A DNA stretch of 63,025 bases from Solirubrobacterales bacterium (GCA_025963965.1 JAOPZS010000023.1:1-63025); one strand, 5' to 3'. Positions 24,409 to 33,188 are shown, counted from the first letter of the stretch. Numbers and translations are program-made. The notes: generated from the sequence alone by a model not told the origin.

Positions 24409-25971
24409 ATGGCCACTGTTGAGCAGCAGGTATCGGAGACGCAGAACGGCGCACCGAACGGCGCTGCCCCGGACGCGGGCGCGATCCCCGTCGAGAACCC
24501 GGCGACGGGCGAGATCGTCGCGACGGTGCCGGACCTCAGCGCCGAGCAGGTGGCGGAGATGGCGGCCCGCGGGCGCGCCGCGCAGCCCGAGTGGGAGGCC
24601 TACGGCTTCGACGGCCGCGCACGCGTGCTGCTGCGCGCGCAGAAGTGGCTGATGGACAACGCCGAGCGCGTCATCGCCACGATCGTCTCTGAGACGGGCA
24701 AGACCTTCGAGGACGCCGAGTTTGCCGAGATCGGCTACGCCGGAAACGCCTTTGGCTTCTGGGCGAAGTACGGCCCGGAGTACCTCGCCGACGAGCGCAT
24801 CAAGTCGAGCCAGGTGCTCGTCAAGGGCAAGAAGATCATCAGCCGCTACCGGCCGCTCGGGCTGATCGGCGTGATCGGGCCGTGGAACTACCCGCTGACG
24901 AACTCCTTCGGTGACTGCATCCCGGCGCTGATGGCAGGCAACAGCGTGATCCTCAAGCCCTCGGAGATCACGCCGCTGACGTCGCTGCTGCTGGCCGACG
25001 GGCTGCGCGAGTGCGGCCTGCCGGAGAACGTGCTGCAGATCGCGACCGGCCGCGGCGGCACAGGCGCCGCGCTCGTCGAGCACGTCGACATGATCATGTT
25101 CACGGGGTCCACGAAGACCGGGCGCAAGGTCGCCGAGGCGGCCGCCAGGCGCCTGATCCCGGCCTCACTCGAGCTCGGCGGCAAGGACCCGATGATCGTG
25201 CTCTCCGACGCGGACGTCGAGCGCGCGGCGAACTTCGCCACGTACTACTCGATGCAGAACGCCGGCCAGACGTGCATCTCGATCGAGCGCGTCTACGTCG
25301 AGGAGCCCGTCTACGACGAGTTCGTCGCGAAAGTCTCGGAGAAAGTCCGCGAGCTGCGCGTCGGCAAGCCCGAAGGTCCCGGTTCGGTCGAGGTCGGCGC
25401 GATCACCTTCCCGCCGCAGCTCGAGACGATCAAGGATCACGTCGCAGATGCTGTGCAGAAGGGAGCCCGCGTACTCACCGGCGGAAATGTCGCGCCCGGC
25501 GCGGGCCGCTTCTTCGAGCCCACGGTGCTGGTCGACGTCGACCACACGATGAAGTGCATGACCGAGGAGACGTTCGGGCCGACGCTGCCGATCATGAAGG
25601 TCAGCGATGCAGACGAGGCCGTGCGGCTGGCAAACGACTCGCCCTACGGCCTCGGCGCGTCGGTCTTCTCGCGTGACACCGCGCGGGGCGAGGCGATCGC
25701 GCGGCGCGTCGAAGCGGGCGCGGCGAACGTCAACGACGCGATGATCAACTACACGGTCCTCGAGTTGCCGATGGGCGGCGCGAAGGCATCCGGCCTCGGC
25801 TCGCGCCACGGCGCCGGCGGGATCCGCAAGTACGCCTCCCAGCAGGCGATCGTGGTGACGCCGAAACTGGCGATGAAGAAGGAACTCTTCATGTACCCGT
25901 ACAAATCACGCACGTCGAAGCTGCTCGCCGGGCTGTTCAAGTTCATGTACGGCAGGGGCAAGCGGGCCTGA
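24409..25971 (+). CDS. Aldehyde dehydrogenase (succinate-semialdehyde dehydrogenase-like)
   Basis: A 520-residue NAD(P)-dependent aldehyde dehydrogenase. Motifs: IGVIGPWNYPLTNSFGD (cofactor/oxyanion Asn), LELGGKDPMIV (catalytic Glu) near residue 257, NAGQTCISIERVYVEE (catalytic Cys) near 287, EETFGPTLPIMKV, and GLGASVFSRDTARGEAIA. The first 35 residues are a low-complexity lead and the last 40 (KKELFMYPYKSRTSKLLAGL) a basic extension beyond the core. Oxidises an aldehyde to the acid; substrate unassigned. Start ATG has a strong GGGGAGGG Shine-Dalgarno. Confidence 0.92.
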   Translation: MATVEQQVSETQNGAPNGAAPDAGAIPVENPATGEIVATVPDLSAEQVAEMAARGRAAQPEWEAYGFDGRARVLLRAQKWLMDNAERVIATIVSETGKTFEDAEFAEIGYAGNAFGFWAKYGPEYLADERIKSSQVLVKGKKIISRYRPLGLIGVIGPWNYPLTNSFGDCIPALMAGNSVILKPSEITPLTSLLLADGLRECGLPENVLQIATGRGGTGAALVEHVDMIMFTGSTKTGRKVAEAAARRLIPASLELGGKDPMIVLSDADVERAANFATYYSMQNAGQTCISIERVYVEEPVYDEFVAKVSEKVRELRVGKPEGPGSVEVGAITFPPQLETIKDHVADAVQKGARVLTGGNVAPGAGRFFEPTVLVDVDHTMKCMTEETFGPTLPIMKVSDADEAVRLANDSPYGLGASVFSRDTARGEAIARRVEAGAANVNDAMINYTVLELPMGGAKASGLGSRHGAGGIRKYASQQAIVVTPKLAMKKELFMYPYKSRTSKLLAGLFKFMYGRGKRA

Positions 25972-26001
25972 GCGGCCCGTCCCCGATAGCGCTCGTATCA
26001 C

Positions 26002-26658
26002 TCAGGCGGCGTCGGCGGCCCTGAGCGGCACGCCGAGCAGGCGTTCGAGCTCCGGGATCGTCGTGTCGGCGCTCGTGTGGTGGACCGTCGCCATTCCCAG
26101 CTCCTCGGCGGGAGTCAGGTTGAACGGCAGGTCGTCCACGTAGACGCAGTCGGCCGGCTCGGCTCCGGCGCGTTCGGCCCCGAGCTCGTACATCTTGCGG
26201 GCCGGCTTGCGGATCCCCTCTTCAGCGGAGATCACGACGCCGTCGAAGAGCTCGTCGAACATGTCGTGCGGGTAGCGGTGCACGCCCCACGAGTTCGACA
26301 CGAGCGCAGTGCGCACGCCGGCGGCGTGGGCCAGTCGCACGGCGTCGACCATCGGGCGGTCCGGCTCGACGCCGGCGAACATCCCATCGATCAGGCCATC
26401 CGGCTCGACCTCGAGCAGCTTCGCGAAGCGCTCCTCGAAGCTCGCCTCGTCGAGCGCTCCGGTCTCCAGGGCGATCAGCAGCTTGCGCGCCTCGGGATCG
26501 GTGCGAAACCGCCCGAGCAGCAGCTTCGGGTCGATCTCGGCCTGGACGCAGTAGGCGTGGAACGAGGCGAACAGGTTCGTCGTCAGCACGCCGCCCCAGT
26601 CGATCAGCAGGGCCGTCCGCCGCTGCTCGTCGTCGCCCTGCCCCTCAGACGGCGCCAT
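26002..26658 (-). CDS. HAD-superfamily hydrolase (subfamily IA)
   Basis: A 218-residue haloacid-dehalogenase-like hydrolase. Motif I TALLIDWGGVLTTNLF near residue 16 (nucleophile Asp; the usual second Asp is Gly, as in the D-x-G-G-V subgroup), motif II RTALVSNSWGV, Lys motif IRKPARKMYEL and motif III DCVYVDDLPFNLTPAEELGM. Cap domain between motifs I and II. Likely a phosphatase; substrate unknown. Its ATG overlaps the end of the phosphotransferase gene by 14 bp, so the pair is translationally linked. Confidence 0.88.
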   Translation of the reverse strand: MAPSEGQGDDEQRRTALLIDWGGVLTTNLFASFHAYCVQAEIDPKLLLGRFRTDPEARKLLIALETGALDEASFEERFAKLLEVEPDGLIDGMFAGVEPDRPMVDAVRLAHAAGVRTALVSNSWGVHRYPHDMFDELFDGVVISAEEGIRKPARKMYELGAERAGAEPADCVYVDDLPFNLTPAEELGMATVHHTSADTTIPELERLLGVPLRAADAA

Positions 26659-27733
26659 GGGCCACCGCCTCGGCCTGGCGGGCCAGCTCGAGCACGCCCT
26701 CTCCGAAGGTCTTCAGATAGGGATCGTCGGTCGTGCCGGCGACGGCGCGCTTGTAGTTGCCCTCCATGAACACGACGCTCTTCCACAGCGCGAGCGTCAT
26801 GTACCAGCGGATGTCGCTCATCGACCGTCCGGAGCGCTGCTCGTAGGTCTCGATCACCTCGGCTCGGGTCGGAAAGCCCTCTGCGCGGGTGACGGCGCCG
26901 AGCGCGTCGCGCATACCGCCCGTCGGATCGCCGGCCTCGGTCCACATCATGCACAGGTAGCCGAGGTCGGCGAGCGGGTCGCCGATCGTCGCCATCTCCC
27001 AATCGAGCACCGCGGCAAGGCGCGCCGGCGCGCCGGGCGCATAGAGCGTGTTGCCGAGCCGGAAGTCGCCGTGAACGATCGTCGCCGGGCCGGACTCCGG
27101 CATGTTCTCTGCGAGCCAGTTGCCCACGCTCTCGACGGCGGCGATCTCGCGCGTCTTGTTCAGCTCCCACAGACCGAGGAAGCGCCGCAGCTGCCGCTCC
27201 AGGTAGCCGGTGGGCTTGCCGAAGCCCTCGAGCCCGACGGCCCGCCAGTCGACGGCGTGGATCTCGACCAGCGCCTCGATCAGCTCCTGCGCCGTGCGGG
27301 CGCGTTCCTGCGGGTTATCCAGGGCGACCGGCATGCTCGTAACGATCACGTCCCCGGCGACACGCTCCATCACGTAGAACGGCGCTCCGATGATCTGCTC
27401 GTCGGCGCCGACGGCCAGCACGGCCGGCACGCGTGCCGGCGTCTCGCGCAGCGAGGCGAGCAGGCGAGCCTCGCGCAGCACGTCGTGCGCGCTCGGCGGC
27501 AGCGGCGGGCGGGGGGGACGCCGCAGCACGAACTCCTCATCGCCGCGCTCGATCAGGTAGGTGACGTTCGAGTGGCCCTCGCCGATCGGAGTTGCCCGCA
27601 CGCCGCCCTCGCCGAGCCCGTGCTCGTCTAGGAACGCCTCGAGCGGATCGAGGACAAGGAGGGGAGGGCGGCTGTTAGCCTCCCCCTCCGCCGTCGTGCG
27701 GACGATGTCGTCTGGGGCGACCGGTGCGCTCAC
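26645..27733 (-). CDS. APH/choline-kinase-like phosphotransferase (acyl-CoA dehydrogenase-associated type)
   Basis: A 362-residue kinase-like protein. IGEGHSNVTYLIERGDEEFVLRRPP is the nucleotide-binding part with a Lys-less R-R-P-P end typical of the ACAD10/FadE-associated aminoglycoside-phosphotransferase-like group. TIVHGDFRLGNTLY is the catalytic HGDxxxxN loop and VLDWEMATIGDPLADLGYL the metal-binding Asp. The start is set at GTG 27733 because residues upstream (to TTG 27784) look unrelated and overlap the divergent secreted protein gene. Coupled to a HAD gene; together they may process a phosphorylated metabolite, an inference from context. Confidence 0.85.
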   Translation of the reverse strand: MSAPVAPDDIVRTTAEGEANSRPPLLVLDPLEAFLDEHGLGEGGVRATPIGEGHSNVTYLIERGDEEFVLRRPPRPPLPPSAHDVLREARLLASLRETPARVPAVLAVGADEQIIGAPFYVMERVAGDVIVTSMPVALDNPQERARTAQELIEALVEIHAVDWRAVGLEGFGKPTGYLERQLRRFLGLWELNKTREIAAVESVGNWLAENMPESGPATIVHGDFRLGNTLYAPGAPARLAAVLDWEMATIGDPLADLGYLCMMWTEAGDPTGGMRDALGAVTRAEGFPTRAEVIETYEQRSGRSMSDIRWYMTLALWKSVVFMEGNYKRAVAGTTDDPYLKTFGEGVLELARQAEAVAHGAV

Positions 27734-27790
27734 GGACGGGAAAGCTATAGCCACCGCAACCTTCTCTGCGCCGAGGTGTCTCAACGAACC

Positions 27791-29236
27791 ATGCTCAGAC
27801 TCCGCTCTCTCACAATTTCCCTCCTCGTTTGCGCCGCCACCGCGCTGACCGCCGGCTCCACAGCGGCGTCGGCCTCGCGCGGGCAGACGACGTACTTCGA
27901 GGCCGGCGCGACGCTGCTCGGAGCCAACCAGCCGAAGGTCTTCGCCCAGATGCAGACGCTTGGCGTCAAAGCCCTTCGCATCGAGCTCTCGTGGGCTTCC
28001 GTGGCGCCGTCCCCTTTGAGTGCCGCGAAGCCTTCGTTCGATGCGACGAACCCGGCCCTGTACGGGTGGGGCGCATACGCCAGTGCGATCGCCCAGGCGA
28101 AGGCGCTCGGCTGGCCGGTGCTGCTGACGGTCACCTCGCCCGTGCCTCGGTGGGCCACGTCAAACCACAAAGCGCCCTACATCACCCGGCCCGACCAAAG
28201 AGACTTCCAGGAATTCATGACGGCTGTGGGCCGCCAGTTCGGCGCGCAGGTGTCGGTGTTCTCGATCTGGAACGAGCCCAACCATCCTGCCTTCCTGCTG
28301 CCGCAGTGGAACTCCAACGGAACGCCGGCCTCGCCGCGCATCTACCGCGGGCTCTACCAGGCCGGCTACGCCGGGCTGCAGGCCGCGGGCCTGACGCACC
28401 CGAAGGTGCTCTTCGGCGAGACCGCGCCGACGGGGTTCGCCACGGTCAATCGGCGCCGTGAAGGGTCGCGGGCGCTGCTCCACGACGTGGCGCCGCTGGC
28501 GTTCCTGCGCAGCGCGCTGTGCCTGAACAACCGCTACCGGCCGGCGGGATCCTGCGGGAAGCTGCAGATGAGCGGGTACGCCCACCACGCCTACACGAAG
28601 GCCGTCAGCCCCAAATACGTCTCCCCGGGCGCGGACAACGTCACGATCGGCGCCCTGTCGCGTCTCTCCTCGGCGCTGAACAAAGCCGCCTCGGCCCATG
28701 CGATCCCGTCGGGCCTGCCGATCTACCTGACGGAGTTCGGGGTTCAGAGCTTCCCGAACCGCGAACTCGGCGTCCCGGTCTCCACGCAGGCCGAATACGA
28801 CGCGATCGCCGAGAAGATCGCCTGGGGGAACTCGCGGGTCGCGGCGTTCTCGCAGTACCTGCTCAAGGACGACCCGCTCGGCGGCAAGCCCGGGTCCAGC
28901 GCAGCGGGCGGCAGCGTCGGCTTCCAGACGGGCCTGGAGTACGTCAGCGGCAAGGCGAAGCCGCTGTACACGGCATGGCCGGTGCCCCTGGTCGTCACCA
29001 AGACCGGTCACCGCTACTCGCTGTGGGGGCTCGTTCGTCCTGCGGCGGGCAAGACGAAGGTAACGGTGCTCGTCCGCAAGAAGGGCTCCTCGGCCTACCG
29101 CACGCTGAAGACCGTCTCGACGGACAGTCGCGGCTACTGGACGCTCGGGTCGAGCGTGAAGGGGCAGTACTGGCGCGTGATGTGGAAGAGCCCACAGGGC
29201 CGCACCTACGAGGGCCCGCCGGTTCACGCCAACTGA
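27791..29236 (+). CDS. Secreted glycoside hydrolase-like protein (clan GH-A TIM barrel)
   Basis: A 481-residue secreted protein. MLRLRSLTISLLVCAATALT followed by AGSTAASAS is a clear signal peptide. The catalytic domain (about 30-390) has VFSIWNEPNHPAFLLPQW (acid/base Glu in NEP) near 161 and IYLTEFGVQSFPN (nucleophile Glu) near 318, the two carboxylates of clan GH-A glycosidases. The last 80 residues (KTGHRYSLWGLVRPAAGKTK and on) form a beta-sandwich of carbohydrate- or wall-binding character. Substrate not identifiable. Start ATG is preferred over the GTG five codons upstream. A hairpin terminator follows. Confidence 0.85.
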   Translation: MLRLRSLTISLLVCAATALTAGSTAASASRGQTTYFEAGATLLGANQPKVFAQMQTLGVKALRIELSWASVAPSPLSAAKPSFDATNPALYGWGAYASAIAQAKALGWPVLLTVTSPVPRWATSNHKAPYITRPDQRDFQEFMTAVGRQFGAQVSVFSIWNEPNHPAFLLPQWNSNGTPASPRIYRGLYQAGYAGLQAAGLTHPKVLFGETAPTGFATVNRRREGSRALLHDVAPLAFLRSALCLNNRYRPAGSCGKLQMSGYAHHAYTKAVSPKYVSPGADNVTIGALSRLSSALNKAASAHAIPSGLPIYLTEFGVQSFPNRELGVPVSTQAEYDAIAEKIAWGNSRVAAFSQYLLKDDPLGGKPGSSAAGGSVGFQTGLEYVSGKAKPLYTAWPVPLVVTKTGHRYSLWGLVRPAAGKTKVTVLVRKKGSSAYRTLKTVSTDSRGYWTLGSSVKGQYWRVMWKSPQGRTYEGPPVHAN

Positions 29237-29243
29237 GTGCTTT

Positions 29244-29276
29244 GCCGCGCGCGGCCCTGCATGGGCGGCGCGCGGC
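29244..29276 (+). terminator. Hairpin after the secreted glycosidase gene
   Basis: A 13-bp stem (GCCGCGCGC + GCCC against their complements, one G-G mismatch) with a 5-nt TGCAT loop, 7 bp after the stop codon. There is no clear T-run. Confidence 0.55.
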
Positions 29277-29331
29277 GCTCTCCTTCGATGCTTCGCGGGC
29301 GCGCCGGTGAGGCCGAAGCGAGCGTCGGGCC

Positions 29332-29337
29332 TACGAT
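29332..29337 (+). promoter_or_regulatory. -10 box of fpg
   Basis: TACGAT, 8 nt before the ATG at 29346. Confidence 0.4.
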
Positions 29338-29345
29338 GAGTTGCG

Positions 29346-30218
29346 ATGCCGGAGCTGCCAGAGGTCGAGATCACCGCGCGCCTGCTCGACCGGGCGCTCA
29401 CCGGTAGACGGATCCAGTCGGCGCTGGCGCCGGGCATCAACGCGCTGAAGACGTTCGACCCGCCGCTCTCCGTCCTGGCGGGGCACACGATCGCCGGGGT
29501 CAGGCGTCAGGGCAAGAACCTGATCGTCGAGATCGACGACGCAGAGCGGCCGCTGGCGCTGCTGATCCACCTGATGTCCGCCGGGCGCCTGCAGCTGTTC
29601 GACAAGCTCGCAGGCCCGCGCGACCGCACCTCGCGCCTGCTCGTGCGCATCGAGCCCGACGAGGGCGATCCGGGGCCGCTCGAGCTGCGCCTGCGCGAGT
29701 TCGGCTCCAAGCAGGCCGCATGGGTGAAGCTGCTCGACGCCTCGGCTCTGCACGATGACGAGGCGCTCGCGAAGCTCGGCCCGGAAGCGTGGCCGGAGCC
29801 CGGCTCGCTCAAGGAGCTGCTCGACGCGCCCCGCCCGCTGCACACGCTCCTGCGCGACCAGCGCACGATCGCCGGCATCGGGCGCTCGTGGGTCGATGAG
29901 ATCCTCTGGGAGGCGCGCCTCTCGCCCTACAAGCGCGGCTCGGATCTCGATGAGGAGGAGGCCGAGCGGCTGCGCGGCGCGATCGTCGCGACGCTCGGCT
30001 CGGCACTCGATCACTACGAGCAGGTCGTCTCGCTGCCGATTCCCGACAAGCTGCCGATGCCGCTGCGGATCCACCGCCACGAGGGCGAGCCGTGCCCTCG
30101 CTGCGGCGACACCCTGCGCGCCGTCCATTTCGAGGACTACGTGATCGCCTACTGCCCGACCGACCAGACCGAAGGGCGCGTGCTCAAGGACAGGCGACTG
30201 TCACGGCTTCTGAAGTAG
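29346..30218 (+). CDS. mutM: Formamidopyrimidine-DNA glycosylase (Fpg/MutM), divergent zinc finger
   Basis: A 290-residue DNA glycosylase/AP lyase that removes oxidised purines. N-terminal MPELPEVEITARLLDRAL places the catalytic Pro1 and Glu2; VRRQGKNLIVEIDD carries the conserved Lys; HLMSAGRLQLF and LRDQRTIAGIGRSWVDEILW (H2TH region) follow. The C-terminal zinc finger reads CPRCG at the first pair, but the second pair is CPTD, so the usual fourth cysteine is Asp. The stop is just after SRLLK. Expected roles are base-excision repair of 8-oxoguanine. Confidence 0.92.
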   Translation: MPELPEVEITARLLDRALTGRRIQSALAPGINALKTFDPPLSVLAGHTIAGVRRQGKNLIVEIDDAERPLALLIHLMSAGRLQLFDKLAGPRDRTSRLLVRIEPDEGDPGPLELRLREFGSKQAAWVKLLDASALHDDEALAKLGPEAWPEPGSLKELLDAPRPLHTLLRDQRTIAGIGRSWVDEILWEARLSPYKRGSDLDEEEAERLRGAIVATLGSALDHYEQVVSLPIPDKLPMPLRIHRHEGEPCPRCGDTLRAVHFEDYVIAYCPTDQTEGRVLKDRRLSRLLK

Positions 30219-30295
30219 ACGCCGGCGAGGCCCCGCCCTTCGCTTGCTCGCCGGTCCCGCGGCAGCCCGCCGGCACGAGCGCTAAGGCCGGGTGC

Positions 30296-30317
30296 GGTTC
30301 CCGCCTAGGCGGGAACC
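30296..30317. terminator. 22-bp perfect palindrome, possible bidirectional terminator
   Basis: A perfect palindrome with arms GGTTCCCGCCT and its complement. It lies 78 bp after mutM and overlaps the stop codon of the small gene at 30305-30514, so it could end transcription from both sides. It has no unpaired loop on paper and could equally be a protein-binding site. Confidence 0.4.
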
Positions 30318-30514
30318 CTTGTGGTCTTGCGCGGCGAGTCCGCTTGCCGGCGGGCGCGCCGAGGAGCCGCGTGCTCGGTCGGCTCGGTCCTGTGCCGGTT
30401 GGTGGCGGGCGGCGGCGACAGACGGACATACGCGGCACGGATCGCCGCTGCAAGCCCACCCAGCAGTGCGAGGTCGAGCAGCACGATGATTGCTATGGCG
30501 AATGTGATGGTCAT
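30305..30514 (-). CDS. Small single-span membrane protein
   Basis: A 69-residue protein: MTITFAIAIIVLLDLALLGG then LAAAIRAAYVRL form one transmembrane segment, followed by a Pro/Arg/Thr-rich tail (PPPATNRHRTEPTEHAAPRR). ATG at 30514 is chosen; an in-frame start seven codons upstream exists. It is divergent from the two-component system 80 bp away. Function unknown. The hydrophobic span with a clean end makes it more likely real than the neighbouring shadow frames. Confidence 0.5.
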   Translation of the reverse strand: MTITFAIAIIVLLDLALLGGLAAAIRAAYVRLSPPPATNRHRTEPTEHAAPRRARRQADSPRKTTRVPA

Positions 30515-30594
30515 GGGACCATGCTCGCCCGTCACGGTTAGGGAACGGTAATCCCTTGGCAGCGGCTCGGTAACGGACTGAGAGAATCGAGGTC

Positions 30595-31266
30595 ATGAGC
30601 CCCGTCCCGCGAATTTTGGTGGTGGACGATGAGCGTGCCGTGCGCAAGCTGCTGCGCCTCTACCTGGAGCCGGAGGGCTACGCCGTGGTCGAGGCCGACA
30701 ACGGTCTGGACGCGCTCTCGCTGTTTCGGCGAGGAGGTCTCGACGTCGCGCTTGTCGACGTGATGCTCCCGGGGATCGATGGTTTCGAGTTGGTCCGTCG
30801 GGTTCGGACGGACTCTGCCGTCCCAATCATCTTGGTGACGGCGCGGGGCGAAGAGGCGAGCCGCGTAACCGGGCTCGAGCTAGGTGCCGACGACTATGTC
30901 GTCAAGCCGTTCTCAGCCCCCGAGGTCGTGGCCAGAGTCCGCGTTCAGCTCCGGCGCCTCTCGGGGCCGGAGCCCGACAGGCTTCTGCGGTACGGGGCCA
31001 TCGAGCTCGATGAGCTCACACGGCGCGTCACGATGGACGGGCGCGAGGTCGAACTCACGAGGCGTGAGTTCGACCTGCTCGCCGCGCTGCTGAGGTACCC
31101 CGGGCGAGCCCATACACGGGCGGGGCTCCTGGAGCTCGTCTGGGGCTCCCAGTTCCTTTCGCCAAAGACCGTCGACGTGCACGTCGCCGCGCTGAGACGC
31201 AAGCTCGGCGGCGGCGTGCAGATCAGGGCTCTTCGCGGTGTCGGCTATCGCCTGGAGGACCGGTGA
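30595..31266 (+). CDS. OmpR/PhoB-family response regulator
   Basis: A 223-residue two-component regulator. Receiver domain about 1-118: ILVVDDERAVRKLLR (acidic pocket), LVDVMLPGIDGFELV with the phospho-acceptor Asp near residue 55, ILVTARGEEAS and DDYVVKPFSAPE (Lys switch). Winged-helix DNA-binding domain about 130-222: LTRREFDLLAALLRYPGRAH and KTVDVHVAALRRKLG. It ends GTGA-overlapped with the histidine kinase gene, so both are co-translated. Codons here are less GC-biased than in the flanking genes. Targets unknown. Confidence 0.93.
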   Translation: MSPVPRILVVDDERAVRKLLRLYLEPEGYAVVEADNGLDALSLFRRGGLDVALVDVMLPGIDGFELVRRVRTDSAVPIILVTARGEEASRVTGLELGADDYVVKPFSAPEVVARVRVQLRRLSGPEPDRLLRYGAIELDELTRRVTMDGREVELTRREFDLLAALLRYPGRAHTRAGLLELVWGSQFLSPKTVDVHVAALRRKLGGGVQIRALRGVGYRLEDR

Positions 31267-32555
31267 TCGGCAAGCTCGCCTCGCTCCGGCTACGTTTGCT
31301 GGGCGCCATGGTCCTGAGCGCGGGCTTGGGTCTCGTCGGCGCGGCATTGCTGTACAGCCAGGTGGAACGCTCGAATGAGCGAACCGCCGATCGGGCGAAC
31401 GCGCTGCGGGAGGCGCGGGCGGTTGCGAGGGAGGTGAGGAGAGGAGCCGGCGCCGCCACGCTCGGGGCGCTTCAGGCGCTGCTCCCAAACGATCAGATCA
31501 GCGTCGAACGCGATGGTCAAGTGCTCTTCCGAGGGCCGGCACGAACCGGGCGAGAGCTCGAGACCGAAGTGCAGGCCGCGGTTCCTCGGGGTCGAGTCCG
31601 GCTGGCGGACTACGCCTCGCCCGGAGAACCGAGCACGACGCTTGCCTTCGTCCTCATCAACGGCGGGGTCGTCGCGTTGGTGATCCTCGCAGCGATTCTC
31701 ACAGCTACTCTGGTCACCCGCTCGGTGCGGGCCCCGGTGGCTCGCGCGATCGCTGCGGCAGACCGCGTGGCTCGCGGTGAATTCACTGCGCGCATGGGAA
31801 CGACAGGGCCCGAGGAGCTCGTCAAGTTGGGACGCGCTTTCGATCACATGGCTGGACGGCTGGAACGGGCCGATTCCGACCAGCGGCAGTTCCTCGCCGA
31901 CGTGGCACACGAGATCGCCACGCCTGTGAGCACGGTATCCGGGTTCGCACTCGCTCTGGCCGACGGCACGGCCACGAGTGACGACCAACGACGCGAAGCC
32001 AGGTCTCTCATCGAGGCGGAGACGCTGCGGCTGCGAGAGCTTCTTGACGACCTGCGGGAGCTGACACGACTCGACCTCGTGGGTGGCGTGCGTCTCGGAT
32101 CCCTGGAGCTGGACCAGTTCGTCGCCGCGCTCGAAGCTCGGTTTCGTCTCGCCGCTGAGGCCGCCGGGGTGGAGTTGACGACGCAGAGCGCTTCCGGGAG
32201 CGTTATCACCGACGGCCGGCTGTTGGAGACGATTTCCTCGAACCTGCTGTCCAATGCGATCCGGTACACGCCGCGCGGCGGTCGCGTCGATCTCCGGATA
32301 CGTGTCCGTGACGGTGAGCTTCGGCTCTCGGTGCGGGACACCGGAGTAGGGATCGCATCCGAGCATCAGGCGCGAATCTTCGATCGTCTCTACCGAGTGG
32401 ACCAGACGCGTGACCGTGAGACGGGCGGGTCGGGGCTCGGGTTGGCAATTTCCTTGCGCGCAGCTCAGGCGCTGGGGGGTCGACTCGAGGTCGACAGCGC
32501 GGAGGGACGCGGAAGCGAATTCCGGCTCTGGGTGCCCGTCGAGGGAGCGGCCTGA
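31263..32555 (+). CDS. Membrane sensor histidine kinase
   Basis: A 430-residue HisKA-type kinase partner of the regulator immediately upstream (4-bp overlap). First transmembrane helix about 15-30 (LGAMVLSAGLGLVGAALLYS), a short extracytoplasmic domain of roughly 100 residues, second helix about 132-153 (LINGGVVALVILAAILTATL), HAMP linker, H box FLADVAHEIATPVSTVSGF with the phospho-His near residue 216, N box ISSNLLSNAIRYTP, G1 VRDTGVGIASEH, and G2 GGSGLGLAISLRAAQALGG. Signal unknown; base usage resembles the regulator. Confidence 0.92.
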   Translation: MIGKLASLRLRLLGAMVLSAGLGLVGAALLYSQVERSNERTADRANALREARAVAREVRRGAGAATLGALQALLPNDQISVERDGQVLFRGPARTGRELETEVQAAVPRGRVRLADYASPGEPSTTLAFVLINGGVVALVILAAILTATLVTRSVRAPVARAIAAADRVARGEFTARMGTTGPEELVKLGRAFDHMAGRLERADSDQRQFLADVAHEIATPVSTVSGFALALADGTATSDDQRREARSLIEAETLRLRELLDDLRELTRLDLVGGVRLGSLELDQFVAALEARFRLAAEAAGVELTTQSASGSVITDGRLLETISSNLLSNAIRYTPRGGRVDLRIRVRDGELRLSVRDTGVGIASEHQARIFDRLYRVDQTRDRETGGSGLGLAISLRAAQALGGRLEVDSAEGRGSEFRLWVPVEGAA

Positions 32556-32628
32556 CGCGGGCGCTGGGCGGTTGCCGAGGCGAGCAGCACGACGTAGCCG
32601 AGGGCCCGAGTCCCTGATGTGCTTGTCC

Positions 32629-32634
32629 TAAGAT
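32629..32634 (+). promoter_or_regulatory. -10 box of bcp
   Basis: TAAGAT, 6 nt before the GTG at 32641; transcript would begin at the start codon. Confidence 0.5.
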
Positions 32635-32640
32635 CCGCGG

Positions 32641-33117
32641 GTGGTCGAAGCAGGCGACAAAGCCCCAGATTTCGAGCTCCCCGACCAGGAGGGCCGCGCC
32701 GTGAAGCTCGGCGACTTCCACGGCCAGATGCTCGTGCTCTACTTCTACCCCAAGGCGGACACGCCCGGTTGCACGACGCAGGCGTGCGGCGTTCGCGACC
32801 ACGCCCCCGATTACGCCGGCGCCGGAGCTGTCGTGCTCGGCGTCTCGCCGGACACGGTCGCCAAGGTCAAGAAGTTCCACGACAAGCAGGGGCTCAACTT
32901 CTCCCTGCTGGCCGACGACGGTCACAAGGTCGCCGACGCATACGGGGTTTGGGTCGAGAAGTCGATGTACGGCAAAACGTACTTCGGCAACGAGCGCACG
33001 ACCTTCGTGATCGGACCCGAAGGTGTCGTCGCGGCCGTGCTGCGGAAGGTCAAGCCGGCAGAGCACGACGAGCTCGTCCTGGCCGCATTGCGCGAGGCGG
33101 CCCCGCCGGTCGTCTGA
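32641..33117 (+). CDS. bcp: Thioredoxin-dependent thiol peroxidase (Bcp/PrxQ)
   Basis: A 158-residue peroxiredoxin that reduces hydroperoxides. YPKADTPGCTTQACGVRDHA holds the peroxidatic Cys (near residue 43) and the resolving Cys five residues later, the atypical 2-Cys PrxQ arrangement. Also typical: DKAPDFELPDQEGRAVKLGD near the start, LGVSPDTVAKVKKFHDKQGL and YFGNERTTFVIGPEGVV. No signal peptide, so it is cytoplasmic. GTG start with a leaderless-type promoter; it is not tied to its neighbours. Confidence 0.94.
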   Translation: MVEAGDKAPDFELPDQEGRAVKLGDFHGQMLVLYFYPKADTPGCTTQACGVRDHAPDYAGAGAVVLGVSPDTVAKVKKFHDKQGLNFSLLADDGHKVADAYGVWVEKSMYGKTYFGNERTTFVIGPEGVVAAVLRKVKPAEHDELVLAALREAAPPVV

Positions 33118-33188
33118 GCTCTCTGCCGCCCGTCCGCGGAGTCGTAAGCGCGAGGACACGCGCGGGTCTCGAGGCCTTGCGACTTTGT

